Assembly: GCF_023078275.1 (NCBI RefSeq)
Contig: NC_062978.1
Location: 23,459,883 to 23,523,882, forward strand
Direction of reading: 5' to 3'
Origin: Leguminivora glycinivorella
Lineage: Eukaryota; Arthropoda; Insecta; Lepidoptera; Tortricidae
Length of the DNA: 64,000 bases
The position numbers and the translations under genes are program-made. The notes under the pieces were generated by a model. It did no database searches, was not told the origin of the DNA, and saw only the letters and a program-made list of their open reading frames with translations. The stretch's first letter is position 1. Each line of letters starts with the position of its first letter. Shown piece after piece: positions 43,214 through 53,890 of the stretch.

Positions 43214-43815
43214 ATGCCGAAGTGCTCCGTAAAAAAGTGCAAAAATAACACCTTATATACGTTAAAAAAGGATGACGTATCGTATTTCAGGTAAGTAATT
43301 GTTAATAATTTTATAATATTATGCATTTATGGCCAAAATGGTTTCCTAACTTACTAAAAACATTTATTTTCTAGAATAATTGAAGTAAATTCCTTGATTT
43401 GGTCTTACGCAGTTTGTCTCTTTCTCTCGCGCTATACTAGTAATGAGCGGACGGCGACAAAAGATGGTTGAAGTGGAACATAGTTAAAAATGGAATGATG
43501 GAGTCGCTAATTTATATTTTTTGTAAAAGAAGCCTATTTCATATTAATAATGTATGTATTTATTTATTATTATGGACCAATAAGTCTGAAATAAATGATT
43601 TCAATTCAATAACATTAATACATATCTTATAAATTACTTTAATTATAAAAAGAAACAACCCGGGAATAGCAAATTCGTTTTTGAGTAATAAAAAAGGTTT
43701 TTATTCCAGATTCTCAAAACAAGACGTTGAAAGGGAAAAATGGCGCAAGATTATAGCTGAGGAGCGGAGAGAAGATTTACCCACACAAATCTTTGAAAGA
43801 AATTACGTAGAATAA
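43214..43815 (+). pseudogene. Two-exon THAP-like domain remnant
   Basis: Exon 1 is 43214-43290 (ATG start) followed by GTAAGT. Exon 2 is 43710-43815, preceded by TTTTTATTCCAG and ending TAA. The spliced frame is 60 residues: MPKCSVKKCKNNT, a YFRFSKQ block and EREKWRKII. This matches the N-terminal half of a THAP DNA-binding domain, with C4, C9 and W37 as expected. The second zinc pair, normally C-x2-H in ICS.HF, reads F54-E-R-N57 at the right spacing, so both ligands are lost. The frame ends three residues later. THAP domains occur in transcription factors and in P-element-like transposases. I infer a decayed copy of one of these. Confidence 0.65.
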
Positions 43816-43954
43816 TAAATTAATGTCATCATTCAATTCTTCTTTGTTTTAATAGCTACTTAATTCATATTCTCCAAGTGCACCATCCCTCACACACACC
43901 ACATACAATCCCTCAACTGTTTACCTTCACATAATCGCTACACATACACTCACT

Positions 43955-44480
<526 letters not shown>

Positions 44481-45284
44481 CCGCCGTACCTTATATATTT
44501 TTTTGTTTGAGATAATATCAATAAAAATATCATACAGTAAAAACTCATTTTTTTTCGCTTAAAATACGCAAAATCTCGAAAAATGTTATACCAAACGTTT
44601 TGTTCCTTAAGAAATTTTCTATCTAATAGGATTTTTTAAAACAGTTTTTCGCAAAAATACCGCAAATTTCCTCATTCTCGCCTTTCATCTCATAGCGCGA
44701 CTCCCAGATTGTTGCAGCGCGAACGAAATTAAACTTATGTTGGTTGCAATAAGACGTAGATTTGTTTAAAAATATGCACACCTGCGATCTGCGGTAATAA
44801 AATTTTATGGCTTTCGCGATGATCACATTCATTAATGTCATAACCGCCAATTGCTTGCATTTGAAATTGAACTTTAAGTACTAAGAAATAACGTTGTTTT
44901 TGTAAAAAAATGAAAGTAGTTTTTACTACATTGCGAAGTTTTCGTTTGTCAACTAGACGCACACATTTGCAACTTAGCGATCGGACACTTTTGAGTGTCG
45001 AATTTGTAGGCGATAGTGTATCTAGGAAAGTTTAAATCGATGTGGCTAGCTAATCTAAGCGATCGGTTTTGAGTTGTGTTGTCTCACTGTCTCAATGTCT
45101 GTATTATTTAAATTCTCAATTGTTCTTTTCCCATTTTTAGTGTAATATCTCCATTCCTTTTTTTTATGTAATATTTGTTCATTCCCATAAATTATGTGTG
45201 TATTTATTTAATTATTTGTCTTTCTGGTACCTTGTTGTACATGTTGCTGCATTTGTCACCCTCATCTCTTTTTATCCTCTCATT

Positions 45285-45415
45285 CACTCAAAGGTTAACT
45301 GGAAGAAATCCCTCAAAGGGATAAGTTCGCCTTTGTACTGTTCTTTACTGTAATTACTGTGTTTTTTGTTATTAATTGTACAATAAAGAGTTTACTACTA
45401 CTACTACTCAGAAAT
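45285..45415 (+). repeat. LINE 3' UTR and (TAC)n tail
   Basis: GGAAGAAATCCCTCAAAGGG, ATAAGTTCGCCTTTGTACTG and GTACAATAAAGAGTTTAC, then CTACTACTACTAC. The polyadenylation signal plus triplet tail is the end of a common lepidopteran LINE. The coding part is absent. Confidence 0.65.
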
Positions 45416-45597
45416 ATAATATGTTATACTGATTTGATTTTATTACAAATAGCGTAAATTATCAGTACCACTACTCGACACTAGGTGTCAACCGTGTCGC
45501 ATCTGCCAGAAATGTAATATATCGCGCGTCAAATAGCGCAAATTATCATGCAGTACTGCTGCTTACTTGTCAATAGATGTCGCGACGGACAAAAAGT

Positions 45598-45749
45598 CTA
45601 AGTGTGTTTTCACATTATCCGATCCGATACCGGCTCGGATAATGTGAAAACACACTTAGACCGATATCCCATAAATTACATGCGCCATCTTAGATTTTTT
45701 CGATTGAAATCCTTCTGACATCCGATATCGGATCGGATAATGTGAAAAC
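45598..45749. mobile_element. Family D MITE, rearranged (copy 2)
   Basis: The first 62 bp (45598-45659) form a palindrome with 25-bp perfect arms (CTAAGTGTGTTTTCACATTA...). The remainder matches the body and right end of 16364-16488. One end thus appears duplicated in inverted form. Confidence 0.8.
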
Positions 45750-45806
45750 GGCCTAATTCTCAACAACATTTAGCTAAGAGTTTTGAATGATTCACGGTTA
45801 TTTTCA

Positions 45807-45948
45807 TTAGACTTATATTGACCGGGATATAGACCGTGATTACGGAGTTTTCCGTGATCATGATGCATGCAACTGCGTCGAAATATCGGGAGCTCGACAA
45901 AAATCAAAAAGGTAATCACGGTCTATATCCCGGTCAATATAAGTCTAA
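45807..45948. mobile_element. Family P foldback element with perfect 37-bp arms
   Basis: TTAGACTTATATTGACCGGG at the left and CCCGGTCAATATAAGTCTAA at the right, perfect over 37 bp, with a 68-bp loop. Half-copy at 41935. Confidence 0.9.
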
Positions 45949-46238
45949 CATTTAGCTAATATTAGAATAGTAAATATTAATCAGTACTAAGCTGTTTTCA
46001 ATTCCTTCTGATTGTATTATAAGTTTTAAACTATTCTAATATTAATTTTTTGCCAGACGAGACACTGTTGACACCTAGTATCGAGTAGTGGTACTGATAA
46101 TTCACGTTATTTGATGCGTGATTAACGTGCGATTGTCGCTAGATGTCACTATAACTAGGCCTATACAAATAAGTCGCTTTTACTGTTGATGTATGGTGTT
46201 ACAACTCTTCCCTTACTTATTCCTCTATGATTGAGGCT

Positions 46239-46679
46239 ATAATAGTTATTTTCCCCTCACTAGCTCGGAAACACGTGTTTTGTCCTTTAATACCAGCGGG
46301 TAAAAACGCATTTTATCCACTAGTGGGTAAAGTAATTTGACCTTGAATAAAGTCAAATTAACTGCTTTAAAATTGATAAAAGTAGGTGAATCTAGTAATA
46401 AAGATGATTTACCACCTGTGGAACTACTGGAAGCAGTGATAAACGCATTTTTTGCGTTGTAGTTTCCTCGCTATAGTGAGGGGAAAAGTTTTGTGTTACA
46501 CTCGGGTGCAAATGTATTTTACTTCTCGTGTGTTAAAAAACTCGCAAGTTCAGGATTCTATTCTCGAACCACTCGCTTCGCTCGTGGTTCAACTATAGAA
46601 TCCTTTCACTTGCTCGTTTTTCAATTCCACACTCGACGTTAAAATACAACTTTGCACCCTTGTATAACAAATAACTATT
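46239..46679 (+). mobile_element. Family F TIR element, uninterrupted (copy 3)
   Basis: Starts AATAGTTATTTTCCCCTCAC and ends CAAATAACTATT, giving 11-bp inverted ends. The interior contains a hairpin (GAACCACTCGCTTCGCTCGTGGTTC), the CCACTAGTGGGTAAAG block and the AAACGCATTTTTTGCGTTG palindrome. It is the reference copy for reading the interrupted copies at 38505 and 47099. Confidence 0.85.
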
Positions 46680-46870
46680 GTTTTACAAGGGGGCAAAGTT
46701 GTTGTTTAACCGCACGTGCCAATATTGATACCCGAGCAAGCGAAAGATTCCAATATTGAACCGCGAGCGTAGCGAGTCAAAAAGTGGAATCTTGAGCGTT
46801 GCGAGGGTTTCAAGGCACGTAGGTTAAACAAACTTTACCACCGAGTGAAACACAAAAATTTTCACCACAC
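46680..46870 (+). repeat. Family F variant
   Basis: TTTTACAAGGGGGCAAAGTT, then a divergent body with CCGAGCAAGCGAAAGATTCC and GAACCGCGAGCGTAGCGAGT. Matches 21680-21845. Confidence 0.6.
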
Positions 46871-47098
46871 CAACACGAACAAAATACTGACTACAAAACA
46901 TCAAAGTAAATCAAATCCAGCAATCTATTCAATATTTATGATTCAAAATAATGATTTGTAGGTAAATTCTACTAGCCAGCTCAAGGCATCAAGTTAAAAT
47001 TTGTATGAAATTACTTTTCACTCTTGTGGATAAAATACAATTTTGCTATCCGTTTTCGAATAGCAAAATTGATCTTTATCAGTTCTGTTGGTGTGGTG

Positions 47099-47712
47099 AA
47101 ATAGTTATTTGTTATACAAGGGGGAAAAGTTGTATTTTAACGTCAAGTGTGGAATTGAAAAACGAGCAAGTGAAAGGATTCTATAGTTGAAGCGAGTGGT
47201 TCGAGAATAGAATCCTGAACTTAACGAGTTTTTCAATACACGAGAAGTAAAATACATTTGCACCCGTGTGTAACACAAAACTTTCCCCTCGCTATAGCGA
47301 GGAAACTACAACGCAAAAAATGCGTTTATCACTGCTTCCACAGGTGGTAAATAATCTTCATTACTAGATTCACCTACTTTTATCAATTTTAAAGCAGTTT
47401 TTTTTTAAATCGTATGGCTATAAACTGGTCGCTTACTAACAAACTATTATCAACTTAAGGACTACAATTTTATATCTAGCTTCTTCACCCAACGGGCTGC
47501 GTTCACATCAGGGCTGAGCAAGTCCAGGGAGTGGCCAGTGTATTTCCTCTTTGGGCAGTCATGAATTATGTGATGTATTGTCTGGGCAGAGGCTCCGCAG
47601 CAGTTAATTTGACTATATTCAAGGTCAAATTACTTTACTCACTAGTGGATAAAATGCGTTTTTACCCACTGGCATTAATAAAACACGTGTTTCCGAACTA
47701 GTGAGGAGAAAT
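47099..47712 (-). mobile_element. Family F TIR element, interrupted (copy 5)
   Basis: Inverted copy beginning AATAGTTATTTGTTATACAA and ending CGAACTAGTGAGGAGAAA. It is split at 47400-47598 by a LINE fragment with a 7-bp target duplication. Confidence 0.82.
47400..47598 (-). pseudogene. 199-bp 5'-truncated LINE insertion (C-terminus plus poly-A)
   Basis: AGCAGTT flanks the insert on both sides (47393-47399 and 47599-47605). On the minus strand it encodes CGASAQTIHHIIHDCPKRKY and ends LDIKL with a TAG at 47462-47464. It then runs through about 50 bp of 3' UTR into a poly-A tract. The CG--AQT--HI---CP pattern is the cysteine/histidine motif near the C-terminus of several insect non-LTR reverse transcriptases. 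This is a textbook truncated insertion, younger than the F element it interrupts. Confidence 0.85.
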
Positions 47713-47919
47713 AAAATTTGTAGCATAAGATATTAAAACCAGAATAAAGTTTTTAATCTCTGAATGCGCTCGCAACTCGAACCTCGGTCTAAAATTGAAT
47801 TAACTCCTATTGCATTGGCTATTGTATGAACCAAATAGAGTTAGAACATCGGTATCCATTACCTACGGCAGCGGCATTGCGGCTACAATCATTCAATTAA
47901 TATTAATAAATAGTGAAGT

Positions 47920-48144
47920 ATTTGCAACATTCATCTAGAAAATGGATTTTACAATTCGACATCAGAATATCAAAATTACAGTGTATGGCAAATATATGAT
48001 TCTGAAATAAGAAATTTAACCAACCCGTGTAGAAACAGTGTTAGTTAAATTTCTTATTTCAGAATCATATATTTGCCATACACTGTAATTTTGATATTCT
48101 GATGTCGAATTGTAAAATCCATTTTCTAGATGAATGTTGCAAAT
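47920..48144. repeat. Perfect inverted repeat, 101-bp arms
   Basis: Arms at 47920-48020 and 48044-48144 are exact reverse complements. The loop is 23 bp (CAACCCGTGTAGAAACAGTG...). Arm blocks include TTTGCAACATTCATCTAGAA and GGCAAATATATGATTCTGAA. No coding potential. Confidence 0.96.
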
Positions 48145-48384
48145 GTTGCAGTTGAAAAATGACGTGTCAAACCCTTATGTACCTGCGATTGCAGCGCCAC
48201 CTATCTATGTAATGGTTTTATATATACTTAAAGCTTTCGCTCCTTACCTACCTCTAATCTCCATACTACGAGCGGTGATAAGTGTCACAAACTCAAGTGA
48301 GATCCCAACCGGAAGATTTTTTTGGTTATAGTGGCAGTTCTGAATCAACTATGTAACGTAACTTCCCCTTTAAACTATTTTTAA

Positions 48385-48619
48385 CCCCCGAAGCAAAAAT
48401 GACGGGGTGTTATAAGTTTGAAGTGTCTGTCTGTCTGTCTGTGTGTGTGTGTCTGTCTGTGGCATCGTAGCTCCCGAACGAATGAACCGATTTCGATTGA
48501 GTTTTGTTCGGTTTGAAAGCTGAGTTAGTCGGGAGTGTTCTTAACCATGTTTTATGAAAATCGGTCCACTATGTCGCGGTCGAGGGTTTTTTCAAAATTT
48601 TAATTTTGTGGTTAGGTTA
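48385..48619 (+). mobile_element. Family B element flanked by TTAA (copy 7)
   Basis: TTAA at 48381-48384 and 48620-48623. Begins CCCCCGAAGCAAAAATGACG, short CTGT tract, conserved body, ends GTGGTTAGGTTA. Confidence 0.88.
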
Positions 48620-49019
48620 TTAAGAATTTTTTACTAAAATTGTGGCAAAAATATTATTATTTTGTGATCTACAGGCGTATACCTCGAAATGGTTTCCGAT
48701 TTAGGGACATTGAAAATTTTGAAACGTTGTCAACTGTAGTAAAACGAAAGAAAATTCAATTTCCGTAAGTGCCAATTATAATGCAAAACGTGAAGTTTCT
48801 ATACAGACCTTACCTTTCAGCTTTGAGAGGTTTCCAGCGTTTCAGGATTCCAGTCCTTTAAAATTGCTGGAAAGTGGAACGACCTATTGAAAAGCAACAT
48901 TGTTAACTTTCACAAAGGTATAAGGGCGACATTACAGAGTTCCAACATCTGATCTTGATAAGTAAATAAGTATAGGAAGTAGGTAGAATACTCAAAATTG
49001 AAATTGGTTACATAAAGCG

Positions 49020-49105
49020 ATCAAGTCCACTGGAGCCGGGAATCGAACCCAGACTTACGCGGCTATCGTGCTCACCACTACATCACCCTGACCGCCGTGG
49101 TACCC
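49020..49105 (-). mobile_element. tRNA-like SINE head (family S2)
   Basis: In the minus sense it reads GGGTGATGTAGTGGTGAGCA (A-box) followed by GGGTTCGATTCCCGGC (B-box), then CAGTGGACTTGATCGC. The layout resembles a tRNA 5' region fused to unrelated sequence. A functional tRNA is unlikely, as no acceptor-stem closure is evident. Confidence 0.6.
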
Positions 49106-49489
49106 GTCGAAAACCTACCTGTAACTCAGACGAAGGATACTATAGACTTGACGCAAGCGTACACCCGTAAGGGACAGATATAGAATAATGGAGCGAATTT
49201 AAGAATCACTTTAAAAATGGCTGACAGTTTACCATAAACAACCTACGTAATTTGGGCGGATAATAAGCTTGACAAGACACGTCCTTATTGTTTGCCACAA
49301 ACTCGTTTGTGGCAACGGCGGAAAAGTGAAACTATGACAAAGACAAAAATAACATTTTGCTCTCTGTCACTCTTATTATAATTTGTATGTGACCATCTCG
49401 TTCGGTAGTGGTATTATTATTTGGCTGTCTAGTCTATAGAATCCTTTGTTTAAGACCTGTAAGTAAACAGGCGGGGCTATCAAAGTCAT

Positions 49490-49665
49490 TGCTAACGCTT
49501 ATATTGAGCGTGCAGCGGGGTGGGGCGTGCAGCGTGTCAAACAATAAAACTGAAGCTGATACAAGTGTCCTGAGTCGACGCTGCATAGGGTGGACGCACG
49601 CTCGCCCGCTCCGCTACACGCCCCGCCCCGAGCATCCCCTCAGGACCTACACTTTGACTTTAGTT
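49490..49665. mobile_element. Family N GC-rich element (copy 4)
   Basis: GCGTGCAGCGGGGTGGGGCG, AGTGTCCTGAGTCGACGCTG, GGGTGGACGCACGCTCGCCC and CCGAGCATCCCCTCAGGACC. Termini are roughly inverted. The 111-codon frame across it is not a gene. Confidence 0.75.
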
Positions 49666-49918
49666 AAAGTAATCTGTGTTGCCAGCATTTTCAGTAGATC
49701 CCGTTTTTTCTCCGAAGTTCTTATAAAACTAATTTTCTTATAAATCCCTAGTACATAAGACGCGTTGCTATAAGAATTTCAAGAAAAGCTAATCCACAAT
49801 AAATTGGAACGTAAGGCTTTATAGTATATCGTCACTACTTGATACTGATACTGATAACACAGAAACACCGGTTAAGGCCGACGATCTCGGGGAGGAGGAC
49901 CTTTCATCGCCCGCCCAA

Positions 49919-50728
49919 ATGCAAGACGTCGTAGTACAGCTGCGCTTGCTTCGTGTGGAACTTGGGACCGTGCGCGAAGAAGTTACGGGCATTCGACGCG
50001 AGATGGCGGAGCTGCGGGTTATGGTTGAGGGTTACTCGGACCGTATCGGAGTCGTGGAGGAGAAAGTAAAACGTCTAGAGGAGCGAATGGAAGAGCAGCC
50101 TGCAGCCTGCGCTAACAGCGAACTGAAAGCGACCGTCGAGGCCCTTAAACTGGAGCTCAACGATAGAGACCAGGACTTGCTCCTCAATGACCTCGAGATA
50201 ACGGGTATCCCGGAGCAGCAGCACGAGAACACATCCCACGTTGTGTGCCTAGTCGCTCAAAAATTAGGTGTCCGCTTAGAAGATAGAGATGTGGTATTTG
50301 CCGAACGGGTGGGTGCGCGGCAATCACCGCTCCTGCCAACCACAGACGTTGTGAACCCCCCGGGCGCTGTCGCTGTCAGCGGATCAGGCGTGGCAGCGAG
50401 CGTGCGTCCACGTCCACTTGTGGTGCGGCTCGCACGCCGAGGTCCTCGCACAGAGTTATTGAAGGCCGCGCGCGTTCGCCGTGCAGTCGACACTTCGGAC
50501 TTTGGTCTACCAGGTACACCCAGCAGGTTTTACGTTAATGAACGGTTGACGAGACATAACAGATCACTTTTTTACCAGACCCGACAAGAGTGCAAGAGGC
50601 TAAACTGGCAATATTACTGGACGAAGGACGGTCGAGTATACGCTCGTCGTAATAAGGATTCTGCGGCTCGACGGATTAAGTCGGAAATAGACATTAAACA
50701 GGTTTTTGTAAGTGTAATTGTTGGCTGA
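49919..50728 (+). CDS. LINE ORF1 protein (RNA-binding, coiled coil)
   Basis: 269 residues from the first ATG. The frame is open upstream to the element's 5' end without another ATG, so the true N-terminus is probably lost. Residues 5-60 are heptad-rich (RLLRVELGTVREEVTGIRRE...) and predict a coiled coil. DLEITGIPEQ near residue 92 starts an RRM-like region. The C-terminal part (FYVNERLTRHNRSLFYQTRQ...WTKDGRVYARR) resembles the fold shared by insect LINE ORF1 proteins and the baculovirus FP C-terminal domain. ORF1 proteins coat the element RNA and act as chaperones in the ribonucleoprotein. GC content is higher than in the surrounding sequence. Confidence 0.8.
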   Translation: MQDVVVQLRLLRVELGTVREEVTGIRREMAELRVMVEGYSDRIGVVEEKVKRLEERMEEQPAACANSELKATVEALKLELNDRDQDLLLNDLEITGIPEQQHENTSHVVCLVAQKLGVRLEDRDVVFAERVGARQSPLLPTTDVVNPPGAVAVSGSGVAASVRPRPLVVRLARRGPRTELLKAARVRRAVDTSDFGLPGTPSRFYVNERLTRHNRSLFYQTRQECKRLNWQYYWTKDGRVYARRNKDSAARRIKSEIDIKQVFVSVIVG

Positions 50729-50972
50729 ATAGTTTTAATAATTATAGTGTTGTAAATCAAGCTTTTAAAATTGCATGCTCAATCAAATGTGCACAAAAAC
50801 CCCTACATTTTATATATATTTGCCATCTATTGAGTTATAATTTCGTAGCAATTATAGTCATGCCTCTAAATTGTAATAATTGTAAATCCCATTGCGCAGA
50901 ATGTTTGTCCTCTTCAAGGAGTTTCAATATATGTCACGCCTTTTCATTAAACAACCTTAAGCAGCAAAACGA

Positions 50973-52121
50973 GTGGTTGATAGTTTTTCAAAACAGTATG
51001 TCTTTATGCATATTACGAATAAAATAAAGTCTAAGAATAATTGTTTGAAGCTTGGGTTGCTAAATGTGAGATCCCTGAACACAGGTCGAGAAGAACTCCT
51101 GGTGTCGGTACTAAGACACAAACTGGACATTTTGGCACTAAATGAAACATGGATAAAGAAGGGTGCCGACAAAACCGCACCGTCCATACCAGGCTACGTA
51201 TTAAAGCTCGTTTCGCGATCTGACAATAGAAGCGGTGGCGGTGTAGGTTTTTACGTGCGACGAGGTTTAAAGGTACGAGTGCGTGCACACCCTGAGTCTG
51301 CTTTAGAACAGATGTGGCTTGAAGTTGCGTTGCCTGGAGCGCGGTTAGCTATTGGCACGGTCTATAGACCACCTTCGTTGACACTTACAGAAGAAATATT
51401 TGACGCATTAAGCCAATCTATAAACTCCTTTTCATTTTGCAATTTCACATGTCTCTTAACAGATTTCAATGTTGATGTAATGCAAACCGAATCAGTGAGC
51501 ACACGCAAGCTCTTGTCATTTATTAACCAACATAATTTGAAACAATTAGTACGGAACCCAACACGCGTTTCCGATACGTCTCAGTCATTACTAGATTTAG
51601 TTATAACAGATTCCCCTAATCGGCTCAGTGATCCGGAGATACATCATAATCCACTCTTAAGCGATCATGCCCTTGTCACAACAAATATAAATGTTAAGAA
51701 AATCAAAATTCCCCCGCGGTATATTATGACTAGGAACTTAAAAGATATTGACCTAATAACTCTGGAATATGATATAGTCTGGACCCCGTGGCACAAAATA
51801 CTCGAGGAAGGAGATGTAAATAAAATGGTTTCAATGTTTAATCACTTTCTTCTTGCAATATTTGATAAAAACAGCCCTCTAAGACGCAAACGTATTACAG
51901 ATAAAATATGTCCATGGATAACTGATAACATAAAGTTTATGATGTCACTTCGTGATGACGCATTTAAACGAGCACTTAACTCTAATTTAGAAAGTCAAAG
52001 AAATTATTATAGACAGCTGAGAAATTTAGTCACCTTAAGCATTGAAAGAGAAAAAGAAGCATATTTCACTCACTATGTAAATAAAAACAAAAAAATCCTA
52101 AACTGTTATGGTCCCATTTAA
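50973..52121 (+). pseudogene. LINE ORF2, N-terminal part: APE-type endonuclease
   Basis: The frame opens at GTG 50973; the first ATG is 51006. Endonuclease motifs run in order: LLNVRSL (N31), LNETW (E58), SGGGVGFYVRR, GTVYRPP, DFNVD (D164, N166), LDLVIT and LLSDHAL (D231, H232). The enzyme nicks target DNA to prime reverse transcription. Position 163 is Thr where most family members have Gly (GDFN), which may lower activity. The frame ends at 52121 after an A run at about 52091-52097. A one-base deletion there accounts for the shift into the next frame, so full-length ORF2 is not made from this copy. Confidence 0.85.
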
Positions 52122-52189
52122 AGAGGACGACTGTTTTCAATGATCCCTGTGGGGATAATATCCCAACACATTTAAATAATCCTGATGAA

Positions 52190-53890
52190 ATGAACAACTT
52201 CTTTTTAAATGTTCCAGGAAATGTCACACCATGTCTTGACCCGATATCAGATTTCTGCAAGGATATAACCAAGCACAAAACACCAGAGTTTAATATTCTA
52301 CCTATTACAGAAAAAGATGTTCAAGAGATTTTGGATAGCATCAAAACTAATGCATGCGGACAGGACCAAATCTCGATAGAGATGATCCGCCTTACTCTGC
52401 CTTACACACTTACCGTAATTACTGCCATCATAAATGCATCAATAGAGTCTAATACCTTTCCCGACGCATGGAAGCTAGCTATAGTTAAACCGATACCTAA
52501 AAGCGGAAAAGTTGAACATTTAAAAGACTTACGTCCAATCAGCCTGTTACCCGTGCTTTCCAAACTCTTAGAGCGTGTTGTTGAAAAGCAATTAAAGACG
52601 TATCTAGAAAATAATAGTTGCCTTCCTAAAATACAATCCGGTTTTCGTGTCGGACATGGAACTTCAACGGCTTTGGCACATGTTAGTGACGACATTTTAG
52701 CAGCATCCGATGAAGGTAGAAGCTCTATACTTGTTTTGTTGGATTTCTCTAGAGCTTTCGATTGTCTGAACACTAAACTACTTCTTGCAAAACTATCGCA
52801 TTACGGCTTGTCAAAAAATGCTCTAGAATGGTTTAAATCATTTCTCACTAACAGGAAACAGCGAGTAGTGTCCGAGGATAAATATGGGAACCCCTTAATG
52901 TCACAAATAAGGGAGTTAAGTCGAGGTGTGCCGCAGGGTTCGATACTCAGCCCTCTTTTGTTTGTAGCGTTTACCGCGGATATAGTGAACGTACTAAAAC
53001 ACAGCAAAGTCCATCTTTACGCAGATGACACGCAAATTTATAAATCTTTTTACGCCAAGGACTCAGAACTTGCTGTCAGTGAACTAAATAATGACTTAAA
53101 AGCTATTAATGAGTGGTCACATAAAAATTCTCTCGTCTTGAATGCAGCCAAAACTAAATATTTAGTAATGGGCACCAAACAGCAAGTAAGCAGTGTTATT
53201 AGTCAGAATCTAAATATATTAATAAACAATGAGGTACTTGAGAGAGTTACAGAGGCTAGAAATTTGGGTCTAGTTATGGATGAGCAGCAAAGATATATTG
53301 ACCACATAAATATTAAAATAAGGAATGCTTTTTATAAACTAAAGGTGCTGTATAATATTCGCAAACATCTCGAATATAAAATAAGAGTCATTCTTACTGA
53401 TTTACTCGTCTTATCTCCCTTTAACTATTGTGATACAGTGTATGGGCCGAGACTGCATAAGTATACTAAGCGTGCCATCCAGAGGGTTCAAAATGCTTGT
53501 GTCCGTTTTTGTGTAAATGTTCCCAAAAGGGCTCACATATCTCCAATACTGGCAGAGAAAGGGATACTTAATATGGAATCACGAAGGGAACTTCACATGG
53601 CATGCCTCACCCATAGAATATGTTATACAAATAAACCAACTTACCTTTTTGAGAAACTATCCCACCACAAACAAAATCGATATCCCACACGAGAGGCATT
53701 CAAGTTAAATTTAAAAATATTTAAACATAATTATGCAGGGTTTAAGGGTAGTTTTAGGTACGCTGCATCAAAAGTATGGAACAATATACCACCACCTATA
53801 AGAAATAAGCGTTGTTTGAGTACGTTTAAAAAGTACTGCAAGAATTTTATATTTAATAAGCAAAAGGAAATGGCCTATGTACGTACCTAA
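52190..53890 (+). pseudogene. LINE ORF2, C-terminal part: reverse transcriptase
   Basis: 566 codons are open from an internal ATG; the true protein continues from the upstream frame. RT motifs are LRPISLLPVLSKLLE, IQSGFRVGHGT, LLDFSRAFD (D185), RGVPQGSILSPLLF and HLYADDTQIY (Y277-A-D-D280). The C-terminal segment ends AASKVWNNIPPPIRNK...LSTFKKYCKNFIF, the usual tail of CR1/Jockey-type proteins. All catalytic aspartates are present. No stop interrupts it, so the insertion is recent. The frameshift at about 52095 separates it from the endonuclease. Confidence 0.9.

Larger units (their letters stand above)
45446..46112. mobile_element. TIR element with ~53-bp ends, containing two nested palindromic elements
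   Basis: The left end (about 45446-45505: AAATTATCAGTACCACTACT, CGACACTAGGTGTCAA) and right end (about 46054-46112) are inverted copies with few differences. The interior holds a D element (45598-45749) and a P element (45807-45948). No transposase is visible. Confidence 0.75.

Noticed and set aside
49408..49743. 111-codon frame with Arg/Pro-rich part
   Set aside because: Overlaps the GC-rich family N element; the same pattern appears in other N copies.
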